Part shown: positions 1 through 11,006 of the stretch, piece by piece
Layout of the letters: every line of letters begins with the position of its first letter
How positions within the stretch are numbered: the stretch's first letter is position 1
Source: Ascidia mentula
Taxonomy: Eukaryota; Chordata; Ascidiacea; Phlebobranchia; Ascidiidae
Direction of reading: 5' to 3'
Length of the DNA stretch: 64,000 bases
NCBI GenBank assembly: GCA_947561715.1
Contig: OX387204.1
Location: forward strand, 6,949,001-7,013,000
Translations under genes and position numbers: made by a program
The notes under the pieces: generated by a model
Database searches by the model: none
Told to the model about the DNA's origin: nothing
Seen by the model: the letters and a program-made list of their open reading frames with translations, nothing else

Positions 1-356
1 TGATTGGTTTGATTGGAATGTGTTGGTTTGCCTTCAGGCACTAACAAGAATAGCTGTGTAAAATTTGAAACGGGCGTGGTGTATATGATACAAGCAAACA
101 CTGACCGCCAAGCATTCCTTAACTTATGCCTACAATCTTTGCGCCCTGTCCGTCTGGTAATCTCGTTGCAGAAACAAAATCAAACTGGATTTTTGATCGA
201 TTAATGGGTTATTGAAAAGTAACTTCATCGCTGTACACAATTTTGTATCACAGAAAATGCAATCAGCACATACACTTAGTCAGAAAGTCGATGTATCGCC
301 ACAATGCCACATGACGCTTAACCACAAATTACGATAGTGAACCACAAATTACTTAC

Positions 357-1234
357 TATAAACGCAGCATCAAACGAACCGTTGCACGCCTCTCTCATTT
401 CTTGTATTGAAACGCAGGAAACAAATTGGCAAACACGGTGGATGTCAATCCTTTGATCAGCTGGGATTTTTCCGCCTCCTATCGTGTGATGGCCGTAAAA
501 GAATGGAAGTACAAGCGTCCTGCACGCAACCAATTCCAATCACTTTAATCTGGATGCTTACAGCTAATTCAGTTCAAAATAGGTTCTTGTAATGATTGAA
601 TGGAAAAATATAAAATGTTGTCTATTGTTTATCTCAAGATTATTGGAATAACGTACGGAGTACAAAAATAAATCATTAAATTCTGTTGCTGCTAGGCATA
701 TTGCAATTTAAATTACAAAAAATTTTTTTTGAAAGGTTTAACCTCCCTATAATCTTTGTAGCGATGAGCACTCTATCCAGAAAGAATAACACACACCGTA
801 TACCTATTTAGTCTCACGGCAGTATAAATAGACTCCCAGAATTCTTGAACTTGGTTGTTTGGTCCCCACATAACGCCCGGGTAAAGGAATCTCGTTTTAT
901 CCAGTGCGATACGCGGCTTTATTTTCTTCAGTTCGTATCCATGCGTATCCGAAATCCAATTACGACAGGATGCACCAACCACACCAGCGGTTGCTGTTTT
1001 TTCAGCCGTTGTTGACTCTTGTATTGTTGCCCCCGGCATTTCGATTGTATGGCGCGTTGTAGCCGTTGCGTTCTTGACAATGAGATGCTTGGAAAAGAAT
1101 TGCTTAGCGCTTGAAATCACCAACGTCTGGTTACCTTGTTTTACCTTGATGTTGAAGAAGACTATGGACAAGGTGCCAGTACAAACAATGACAATAAACA
1201 ACATTTTGCAGTTAATAAACTGGGGCTTTTCCAT
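357..1234 (-). CDS. O-fucosyltransferase-like type II membrane protein, divergent copy, partial (exons 1 and 2)
   Basis: This is the fourth and most divergent member of the tandem family. Exon 1 (804-1234) starts at a methionine followed by an N-terminal hydrophobic stretch of about 20 residues (MLFIVIVCTGTLSIVFF), then a Ser/Thr-rich stem and the family signature WGPNNQ followed by an LNR end at an AG|GTATAC donor. Exon 2 (357-519) restores the arginine across the intron, then carries TLVLPFFYGHH and ends in DAAFI at a GTAAGT donor. Exon phases (2, then 0) and the 163-nt length of exon 2 are identical to the three copies to the right. Exon 3, which should carry the C-terminal half, is not in the 356 bases to the left edge; in the other copies that intron is only about 170-190 nt. 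Either the intron is longer here or the copy is truncated. An in-frame ATG also lies 11 codons upstream, so the start is a choice made by analogy. Confidence 0.72.
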
Positions 1235-3565
1235 TTTGTAACATGTGTTGACCTTACAACAATGCATGATCTGTCACCATTATTTTCTTGAAATCTGTTA
1301 GACATCTCACATGGTGAATTTAGTTTAATGGTTTGAGCCAAATATTTCTTTATGAACATGGAAATAAAGGTACATTATACACATATTGACCAAAAGAGCA
1401 CAGAAAAAACACCCTAAGCAGGTCAAGCGAAACATCGTTAGCATTCGTTGTTTACCGCATTAGTAAAGCTAAAACTGTTTCAGATGAGATGCGGGATCAT
1501 TGACTGGGGACTATTTTATTACCTGATCTACAAACCTCAAAGAATAACAAACAACCTCCCACACAGAAAACAATTTGAAACTTCAGGGCAAGAAGTTTCG
1601 GCGTAAGAATCTGTTGTTGATAGTAAATGACAATTAGTTAAAAAACGTCATAACCTTGTTATGGGCTTGCACGAAGATAAGGACTAAGACCAGTGGCTGA
1701 TGATATAAGCCAGTGTGGTCCAGCTAAATTTTGCCGCAGTCATAGCAAACCGGTTTTGTTTATCCCGCGGGCCCGTGTTACTGTAAAATATCTTGATTAC
1801 ACGCATATACGGAATTACGGAACGAAATTTATGTAGCTTGTTGTTTGCTAGTACAATAACACAAAATAATCTTTGTTTATGCAACATTTGTGGCCGAGCT
1901 GCTTCTTTAACGTAAGCGGTCGTGCCCACAGGATTTTGGTTGTGACCATGTGAAGACAGTCGTACAAAGTTGTTTATTCAATTTAGGCCTGTGAGCCTGC
2001 TGTTGGAACAGCACGGTGATATAGGCAAAGCGAAAGTTTCCGTTAAGTGCTTCACGATTCACGCTTACGTGCGAACCAATGTGGAACATTAGCAAAGCGG
2101 TTAAAATGCATGGGGAAATTCCGCATCTTTTTTGCTAATGAATGCAAATCAAGTTGAAAACAAACGTGTTAGTCTCCGTTTTATCAACTACTCCAAAATA
2201 CAAGTTTACAACCAACAAGCTTGCGTCAAATGTCGAAGAAACTGTCTATGCACATACCCACATTTCTCTATAAACACAACTTGCCTAAAACCAAAAATAT
2301 CCGGCTACTAAATCACGTAACCGGCAGACCAACCTTTAACATCATCGGCAACATTTTGAAGGTCCACACAGCATATTCTAAATGTCCCAGCTGAATTCTG
2401 ACACAAACAACAACGTAGTTTATATTTCACGAGCATCTGCCATGCGGTTAGACTTCTTGAAGGTCTTGATTTCTTATCCTTAGACTACCTTGTTTAGTTT
2501 CTATACTTCGGGACAACGTGAAACCACGGTTCTCAAACTAAGTTCAACTTTGGTCTCCAAAAATATATAAGGCATCTACCAAGATTTATGCTTACTATGA
2601 TATTAAAAGTATCTTTTGTTTATGTGATAATGTGTTTTTTCGACAAAACTTGTTGAAAATTGTACAACTGCTGTTAAAATAGTAGTGCCAGCGTAAATTT
2701 AAGCAAGATGCTCCAGTTGGCTTAATCATCACATAATCGCACAACACGTTACTATCTACATCAAGAACTGAGCACTTGAAGCCAAAAAAGTGTAACTCAA
2801 CATGTAACCCTTTAACACACCATTGTGTTTGCAATGCCAGTTTGGCTTTTTTAATCAGACGCCCTCTGGGCCTTTCTGCTTTTCCAGCACTTTCAGCGCA
2901 GACTTCCGTTACGTGATTCTTTTTTCGAACCTACATGCTAACCGATATGGAGTTGCAGCTAAGACGTTATGGGGAAATACAGAATTTTTTCTGACTAATG
3001 AAAGCAAATCCTTGTTCGTGACTTCAGTTTAAGCCTCTGTTTTATCAACTTCTCCGCCTTTAGAGTACTAGTATTGTTAATAACCATTGCTGCAGCAAGC
3101 TTGCTATGCGTGGAAGTAACTATTGTCGCACATATTACACATATTTTTTCCATCACATGACCACATTAGACCTGCCTAAATAACAAAATCACCTTTTGCA
3201 CATTATCGGCAAAGAAAATTTTGCACCATTGTTTAAACAGCAGTGTCAGCGTGATCTCAGGACTTGACAGTAACCAGCCCCACTTATCACAGAACCTCAC
3301 AGTACGTTACTGTCTAGCGCCGGTGTTCTGCTGAAAATAAGCTGATGATTTTTTCTAAATCTCGCGCCGCATTTGTGACATTTTTAGGGACAAGAAAATT
3401 CTGTTTTGATCAACACGACTTCCAAAGTTGCGAATATTGCCTTTTCAAAGGTGATTGAACTTCACTGGGCGGACCAACAGGTTATACAGTAATAGGAGTC
3501 AAGGTTATTGATTTAGAGCCCAAGCGGTCGTTGTCGAAGGGTTTGTAAATATTGTTTGTCAACAG
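1235..3565. other. Intergenic, with an old tandem duplication (about 1.93-2.38 kb and 2.79-3.23 kb)
   Basis: No coding region is supported. Two segments align over a few hundred bases with many substitutions; for example the stretch around ATGGGGAAAT...CTAATGAA...GCAAATC occurs at about 2110 and 2967, offset about 0.86 kb. This looks like an old duplicated non-coding or transposon-derived sequence. Confidence 0.45.
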
Positions 3566-4522
3566 TAGGAGGAGACCGGGGATACCTCGGGCACGGGGAT
3601 ACTTCGGACCAGGTATTTTACGTCACAAGGAGTTATTGTTAAGACAATTTTACAAAAGTTTTATGTGTCCATCAAACGTTAACAGGAACTTTGGAATTAA
3701 ATCATGTCTGCTTAAAAAATTATAATCGAAAAAGTCAATTTATCAGTGAAACCAAGTTTTTCAATTTGTATGTGTAAGGCTATATATCTGTCACAGTTAA
3801 TCAAAATGCAGTAATTTTTGGTTAATTGCATATTCAAATATGTATTCTTGGATACGCTAATGATGATTTTATGTAACTTTAAAAAATACGGCCATATTTG
3901 AATAATTTCTGTGTCGTCACGTGGTCGGGGATACTTCGGACATCATGGCAAGAAATCGCGAGAAGACCACACTTTTTGAGTTTTTTGTAAAATTATCGGC
4001 CATAGAACAGAATAAACAGAGGCTGTAGAAATGATGAAATTTTGGCAGTAAGAAAAAACCCCGAAGATAAAAAATCGTTTGTGGACACGAATATCTATGA
4101 CATCCGTGCTTCTGTTAAAAGTACACGAGTTACCCAAAGCATGAGCGTGTGGAAGGGTCGAAACGATAAGTGGCCACGCCCCGATTCCTGAAAGCCTGAA
4201 TGTTATTTTATCTGCTAATGCCCCAATGCTGATATTGCACCAAGTTTGATTTCAGTTATTTGTTAAATAAACAAAATATCGTCTGTTAAAACTTGCTGTC
4301 CGAGATATCCCCGGTACCGGGGTGACTTCGGACATTTGAGACCTGTTTAAAAAATGGACTGAATGAGCATTTTTAGTGAGCTAAAATGAACGAAAAACCT
4401 TTTGTTTTTTGAGCAATGCTTTACTACTTACAACAAATAAAATTTAAGAATGTGGTTCATAATTTAAAAAAAATATGAGCAATTTTCCAAAAACCGTCTG
4501 AGTTATCCCCGGTCTCCCCCTA
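3566..4522. mobile_element. Non-autonomous DNA transposon with terminal inverted repeats, TA-flanked
   Basis: The left end reads TAGGAGGAGACCGGGGATAC and the right end, on the other strand, reads TAGGGGGAGACCGGGGATAA, giving terminal inverted repeats of at least 20 bases next to TA dinucleotides. Inside, the motif GGGGATACTTCGGAC recurs near 3595 and 3930, with a related inverted/direct pair near 4300-4335. No transposase frame is present, so it is a relic or MITE-like element. The superfamily is not assigned; a TA target would suit Tc1/mariner or pogo. Confidence 0.65.
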
Positions 4523-4959
4523 TACACAATAAGTTTCAAAATTCTGAGGAAGTAGACCTAAATAATATTAGTTACATAACACATACACACACAAGAAATA
4601 CGTGATAAATAGAAAGAAAGCGGCCAAGAAATGCCTCGTCACACGAAAGCATTGGAAACGAACTAATATTGATCAATACCAATCAGGTTGATTGTTACAA
4701 TTACTTTAACCCCGGACATGCCGCTTAGCAAATATATACCATGACCCTAAACTTAGAAATAAAAAAATGTTTGAAATAAAAACAAATGAACACCGAACGC
4801 ATGAAGCAATGCACTTTCTTTGAAAACATAACACACGTATTGCTATGATCATCGCGTCATATTTCCTTTCATAAAACGCTTATCAAAACTTTGCAAGCAA
4901 AAAGCTCAAACAAAACACTTTGGCCCAAACAGACGAAGGAACTCGTGGCGCTGACAACA

Positions 4960-5245
4960 TTTAACTAACTCAGTACTGAATGCCAACGTACAGCACGCCG
5001 CACGAGGCAGGAAAAGCAAAACAAATTTCGTGAAACGTGCAATTGTCACAGAATTGTTTCCGCTTGACTCCGACGACTTTGGATTGTGACCAAACGTGTT
5101 CGTACAGGTGGTAACTGAAATAAAATATCAAGGTAATATTCTTTGAGCAGATATCTTGAAAGTAAGCCTCATACGATAGTAAATCTGCAACAATATTTAA
5201 AACAATTAGAAACACAATTTTGTATTCGCAGAAACGCACCTTGTT
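4960..5245 (-). other. Conserved block downstream of fucosyltransferase-like copies (3' UTR or alternative last exon)
   Basis: A block of about 250 bp immediately downstream of each gene is retained in all three copies: here, at 10660-10990 and at 15430-15790. Copies 2 and 3 are nearly identical; this one is diverged but alignable. Each contains a short open frame with a shared VKRxQFxDNC core, but the frame ends differ between copies. The stop codon of the main frame precedes it, so the simplest reading is 3' untranslated sequence. A weak GTGCGT donor-like site just after the copy 1 stop leaves a spliced UTR possible. Confidence 0.4.
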
Positions 5246-5255
5246 CGTGTCGAGT

Positions 5256-7135
5256 TTAATGTTCTGCAGCTTTGCGATGTCGTGTTTTCAACATTTCAGC
5301 TGCAGCCACATCATAAACTGATTCTTCAAACATTTTTACTGTCTTCCCATTCTTGAGTTTCTCTGTTCTCATTGGCCTGATGTTGCCCGACCACGATGAA
5401 TGTGTAGAATAGAAAAACCATCGACTCATCTGCATAATTTCCATTTCCACGAACGACAGAATTTCTGACGGGTGAGTCCAGTTTCCAGCTGTCCAGCAAC
5501 TCTCCATGTTCTGCTTCAGAAATTGCTCAAGGTCCAGTTGTGAAGTCCGGGGAAGATTTGAGTTTAGTCGCCGCAGTGAATAGTGAATTTGTTTACCGAA
5601 GTCCTTGATGTTTGGAGGAGTAGCGACGTAAACATTTTTCCACGTAAAATTCCTCAAGCTTTTGGCTATCCCCAGTGCGATGTCATTGGCCGTTATGAGA
5701 CGCAGGTTATTACATATCCTATCCTTTTTGTTCTCCGGACATTTCCTTGTAATCCAATCCCCAACGTTATACCTCCAATGAATAGATACAAAGTCCTCGC
5801 CCCGAAAAGAAGTTTCGATGTAAGATTTCGCCGCGTAATAAAGACATTGTGGACGGCGCGAGGCATCCTTTACCGCAGCATACAAGTTATCGTCAGTAAG
5901 TTGGTTGATCTTACTTTTTTCTTTTTTCATTGGACTGAAATTAATATCTTTCCTTGCGACATTCAAAGCAGAGACAGACGTGATTAGCAACGCACATTTG
6001 GCATCGGTTTTAAACTGGGTTGTTACGCGGAAGGTGTCTCCAAAATCATGACGACCGCTTCGAAATTTTTCAAAAAATGTCGGAATATTGATGGAGTATT
6101 TTTTAGTTTGTGGCATTTTTTGCGATCCTGCAACCTGGCTGTAGCTTTTGCCGGTGACGTTGAAAACACGCATTTTCGTTGTGGACTCGGCCGATCGTAA
6201 AGTCGATGCTCCTACAGGGTCAAACTGTAAAAAATCAACATTTTTTTGGACATTAGGCCAGGCCTATCGGTTGGTTTTTACTTGTAAATTGCTTTGAGAT
6301 GCACCTGAGTAAGTCTATCATGAAGATATGTGGTGTATAAGCAATAATCCAGATTATTTGAAAATATGACGTTTGCACCTATAGGATTCAATTTACCACA
6401 AATGCTGCATCAAACGAACCGTTGCACGCCTCCCTCACTTCTTGAAGGGTAGCGCAGGAAACGAATTTGCATAAACGCTCCACGTCAACCCTCTGTTGAA
6501 CCGGTATTTTCCCTCCCTTTGTCATGTGATGGCCAAAGAAAAATGGGAGGACCAGAGTTCTAACACAATATTTTAATAAGTATTCGTAATCTATTCTAAC
6601 ACGAGATATACATGCAGCGATATTTTCTGCTTTTAAATTTCGATAAAACACAGTTAACAGAAACTTTTTTCGAAACAACATACCTGTTCAACCTAATGGC
6701 AATAAACACAGACTGCCAGAATTCTCGAAATTGATTGTTTGGTCCATGCATTAAAGCTGGATAGATAAATCTGGATCTATCCAATCTAATGGAAGGGTTA
6801 AGAGAGATTAAGTTGTAGATCTTGGAACCAGTACTCCAACACTTGGCGCAAGAATTGTTCGTAACAGTTCTGTTAAGCTTCTTTGAAAAGCTTCCAAAGT
6901 TGTTGAAAATGTTTTCTTTACCCAGAAAGCTGAACGGTCCCGAGGACATGCTTGGATTCGTGCCTAGGATACTTGCTTTAGCTTTCATCCGAGTAAGTGT
7001 GTTTAGAGCAATATTTTTCTTCGCATAGCCTGGTGACTTGATATGAGAAGTCATGGCAATTTCGTAAGCCATACAAAACATTGAGAATACGACGCAGACA
7101 ACATACAGCTGTTTTTTACGAGCTAAAATACCCAT
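5256..7135 (-). CDS. O-fucosyltransferase-like type II membrane protein, copy 1 (3 exons, 527 aa)
   Basis: Exons are 6684-7135, 6397-6559 and 5256-6224, with matching phases and GT-AG introns. The start MGILARKK gives a signal anchor at residues 9-28, expected of a Golgi/ER type II enzyme; an upstream ATG 15 codons earlier is less likely because copy 3 conserves only the MG start. A stem with N-glycosylation sequons (NRT, NNS) follows. HGPNNQ (130-135) and LNRTLVLPFF resemble the nucleotide-sugar-fold start of POFUT1 (GRFGNQ...LNRTL). HWRYNVGDW (354-362) matches the POFUT H-x-R...DW motif, YVATPP (404-409) the YVATD strand and SSWS (481-484) the C-terminal signature. This fits the GDP-fucose protein O-fucosyltransferase superfamily (Pfam PF10250). 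Acceptor and true sugar donor are unknown. Neighbouring copies share over 90% of residues by eye. Confidence 0.78.
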
Positions 7136-9610
7136 AGATTTAGTGCAAAAAAAACTGCATACATAAACACAATGTATCAATGGGGTGCAGTCAGCGCACA
7201 GTGGTGACTGAGTTTGGTTTAGCTAGTTAACTATAGTCAGGCACAGGTTTCATCTCATTTGTATTTTGCAGCAAACGTGGATCCGTTGTCCACCAAACTA
7301 GCTGCAAACCACCGGAGACGTACAACTGTGGAGCACAGAATGGCCAAACAACTGCTCGGAAACGTATAGTCCTTATTGGCTCGGGTGTCATTGACCAGTA
7401 TTATTTATCAGCTGCACTGATGAGACTCTATTGTTTGAAGCAGTGTACACGGTCTGCACCACCCAGATCATTAGGGGTCAATTTATTTTTGTTGAGACAG
7501 CCATGGAGGGGCGAAACGAGCAATGTTCGAAATGGGCAGTTAAAGATTCATAAAAGTTTGGATTTTTTCAAATATTCTACATGTGGCTAGGTTTTTACTG
7601 AAACGTTTTGTCCTATAGTACGCCTAGTCGTTTACTGCTTTGTGAAGCACTGTTTCAACCCAAAGCATATATATTAGCTTAAACCCCAAAATTATAGGCC
7701 CTCGCCAAAAGTTCGTTCTAGCTACGCCAACTGCACTAACTTTTTTCGCCTAGAGCATTTAATTGCTGCTTCGACTATAACGTAAGTACTCGTCATCTTC
7801 AACCATATTTCATTTATCAATATTAAGCTTGTCTGTGTCTCGTCTCACCCCAGACTGCCTTTCTACGTAGTGTTTCTCAACCATTTTAGTCCTCGGTTTG
7901 TTTCTGTCCCAGCGTTAATGCACGCTGACACAAATAAAACAAAGTGCCTTCTTATTTCCGAGACTGTAGGTTGACTGACAAATGAATGGAAGTTACGAAC
8001 ATTGATTGCGAATGCTCATCTGTTACCGTTTCCTGGTTGGTGTGGACTGCGATGGATAGATTTTATTTATACGCAACATTGCAAATATTAACCTCCGCTA
8101 AAGAATATTCTAGGCTACCTCAAGGGCTGCAGTTTTTTGGGCCCTTACGTCGATTTTAAACGCACAATTTTGCAGAAACAATCGAATTACGTGTCGCTTT
8201 TTGCCACTATGTCCGAAAAAATGGATTGCGCCAATAAAGGAAAAAAAGTTTGGGTAAAACATGTCTCTACGTGAATTAAAACTAGGGATGAGTTGACAGA
8301 ATACAATTGCCTTACGCTCAGTACATCAATGGGACTGCGCACAGCACGACGCCCACAAGACTAGCGGCTCTCTTTGCTCATATTGCCACGAGGCAAATCA
8401 AGGAGTAACGCTTTTAGCTTACATACATCAACGAAAAACTACGAAAGCTTTTCACATCTTATTAAATGTAACAATATGCTATTTCCGAAATGAATTTTCG
8501 TGGGCCGTAGAATAAAACAAAACAATTTTTTCTGTCGTTTAGTCAGTTTTTGTACAATCCCTTAATAAAGGTATCGCACCCTACAATTTCCACAACGAGT
8601 TAACTTATGGCTTGATAAAAGTCAATTTCTTAAATATTTGTATTTGAATTCGGTTATTATTCCTTTGTTTCTGCTATTTCTTTGATATCGCCCTATTTAT
8701 TGCGATTCGTTCCGCAAATAAACAAGACGACCAGTTGCGGTCAAACAACAGACAGAGGTCTGTGGTTTCATACTTAGAACCCTGGTCCCGGATTTAAAAC
8801 AAGGTCGGGTCTCAATCCTCTATTACTTCGACTTAGCTAGACACCTGTAAGTATAAAGACAGTCATGAGTCCGCAAACGACGGATATCGCGGATTAAAGC
8901 TGTGACCATCGACGGTATCAAACCAATAGAACACAACTTGTTTACTGACTGATTTGATGTTTGGTTCGCGGCCAAGGATGACCTTCCACATACAAGTGTC
9001 GGGTGGACACGCTTTACAAGGCTTCTTAACGCGAATAGCATGCTATCTGAGGCCTGTCGTTGTGTTAACACTACAGTTTATGAACCTGTTTACATTTAAT
9101 TAGTGTTTAAAAGTTGCAACTTCTATGAAAATAAACGGTTCAATACAAAATTTCGTTATCCGTAAAATAACTCATTTTCCAGGGTCGCTAAAGAGGCGTT
9201 GTGATTCTTTTAGGCTTATAGTGCAATAAAGGGCTGTTGGAAACGCCATCGAGCAAAAGTAACAAAAACGTGTGACATAGTTCTAAGCCATACAGACAAT
9301 AGCCGGCAAATGACAGCAAGCGACTTGCTGCAGGCCTCAACGTATAGTGGTAAAGAGTCGTCATTCCATGATTTTTTTGAAGATTAGGAAAGTCCTAAAA
9401 CAATTTTGCACCAAGACGAAAACGCAGTAATATTACTTAGGAATTGTGCATACGTGTTTTACCCAAAATATGATAAGAATGAGTTGCAACTCCAGAACAA
9501 TATTGCCAAATTGCCAACTTTAAACAAGAAACTCGTGGCGAACAAATAGTTGATGGTCAAGGATGTATTGGAAAATATTGTGTTTTGTGTGACAAAAATA
9601 TGGGGCTCTG
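7136..9610. other. Intergenic segment upstream of copy 1, part of the duplicated block
   Basis: Apart from a hammerhead-like relic, nothing coding is supported. The sequence is closely repeated at 12,890-14,970 upstream of copy 2, with small insertions and deletions; for example a section around 8480-8640 is missing from the second copy. Short open frames within it are not conserved between the two copies and were discarded. Confidence 0.6.
7410..7458 (+). ncRNA. Decayed type I hammerhead ribozyme motif
   Basis: The order AGCTGCA, CTGATGA (7417-7423), short stem II, GAA (7437-7439), stem III and GGTC followed by TGCA is that of a type I hammerhead. Stem I keeps four pairs (TGCA with TGCA), but stem II has lost its closing pairs, A15.1 is G and stem III has a mismatch. 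It is probably inactive and matches the intact copy at 53169. Confidence 0.55.
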
Positions 9611-9627
9611 TAACAGTCCTCTAGCTC

Positions 9628-9949
9628 CACCACAGGGTTGTTATTTAAAATAGACCTCTAACTCCACCACACGGATGATATTTAAAAAAAAACTCCTTTA
9701 GCTCCACCACGCGGATGATAATTAAATTAATACTCTAGCTTCACTACACGGATGATATTCAAAATAGTTTTCTAACTCCACCACGTGGATGATATTTAAA
9801 ATGGTCCCCTAGCTCCACCACGCGGATGATAATTATGATATTCCTTTAGCTCTACCACGCGGATTTTATTTAAAAGAGTCTTCTAGCTCCACCACACGGA
9901 TAATATTTAAAACAGTCCTACAGCTCCACCATATGGATGTTATTGAAAA
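9628..9949. repeat. 37-bp minisatellite, left arm (about 9 degenerate units)
   Basis: Units read approximately CTCTAGCTCCACCACGCGGA then TGATATTTAAAAT. The same unit appears in inverted orientation at 10335-10560 and expanded at 14972-15345. The units differ by several substitutions, so this arm is older than the 15-kb array. Confidence 0.8.
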
Positions 9950-10334
9950 CAGAGTTCTTAAGCCTTATATCCGCAGTAACTTAATGTTCCGGGAGGCACT
10001 CGCTGGAGTCCCGTCAACTCTAAAGGTGTTTTTGCAAGTTATCAAATTATAATATTAACAACATTAAATACAGCGTTGTACGAAATATTCTGTTGAACTA
10101 TTCATTCACGTACGGAGAGCGTGGTTTTGGAAAATATATGTTTTTTTCAGGTTCCGCCATATTTACTAAACTACTTTGAGGGTTCCATATCACCCAAATG
10201 TTGAACAGCACTAACGTAGAGGACACCTATATTTTAGTGAAACACTGGGGTAGAGAACCCTTAATGTTGATGGAACGCCTGAAAGTGCTTCCAGGAACAC
10301 TAAGGCTTCACGGAAGCCAGGTTAAAGAACTCTG
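9950..10334. mobile_element. hAT-like non-autonomous element
   Basis: It begins CAGAGTTCTTAAGCC and ends with the complement of CAGAGTTCTTTAACC; similarity between the ends continues for about 50 bases. A related element at 19730-20076 has the same ends. There is no coding capacity. It lies exactly between two inverted minisatellite arms, and no clean 8-bp target duplication is visible. Confidence 0.65.
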
Positions 10335-10560
10335 TTTTAAATATCATTCGCGTGGTGGATCTAGAGGACTATTTTAATTATCATACGCGTGGTGGAGCTA
10401 GAGGACTATTTTAATTATCATACGCGTGGTGGAGCTAAAGGACTATTTTCAATAAAATCCGCGTGGTGGAGCTAAATGCCTACTTTAAATATTATCCGCG
10501 TGGTGGAGTTGGAGGACTATTATAAATAACGTCCGCGTGGTACAGCTGAAATACTGTTCG
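10335..10560. repeat. 37-bp minisatellite, right arm (inverted, about 6 units)
   Basis: Units of AGGACTATTTTAATTATCAT followed by ACGCGTGGTGGAGCTAG are the reverse complement of the left arm. Together with the left arm and the central hAT-like element they form a long foldback structure. Confidence 0.8.
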
Positions 10561-11006
10561 AAATAACATCCATCTAAGCTTGGTATATTGCTTCTCTGGT
10601 ATTTACTCCAAATAATTTTAAAGTTTCAACGGTTTAATTAAACATCTCGGTAACAGGAAATATTTCAAACAAACCAATTTGCCCCAAACAGGCGAAGGAT
10701 CTCATAGCATTGACAACAATTAACTGAAACTGGGTCAAAGCATCCATGAATGTCAGCATACAGAACGCACGAAGTATAATGCAAGTCGTAAAAAATACAA
10801 TTGTCACTGAATTGTGTCCGCTTGACTACTGTGATGATGAACAATCGGGCCACAGGTAATAACTGAAAAAAAATATCAAGGTTTCGGTTATCTTCTTTGA
10901 GCAGATATCTTAAAGCTAAGCCTCTGATGGAAGCAAATCTTTAGCAAATTTTAAACGATATAAATTATTTTATTTGTCAGAAATCAACCCTGCTCGAGAA
11001 GAGGGT

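Noticed and set aside
5583..5987. 134-codon open frame on the plus strand, repeated in all three fucosyltransferase-like copies (also 11334-11738 and 16125-16529)
   Set aside because: It is antisense to the conserved catalytic exon; its conservation follows from the gene on the other strand and it has no recognisable domain.
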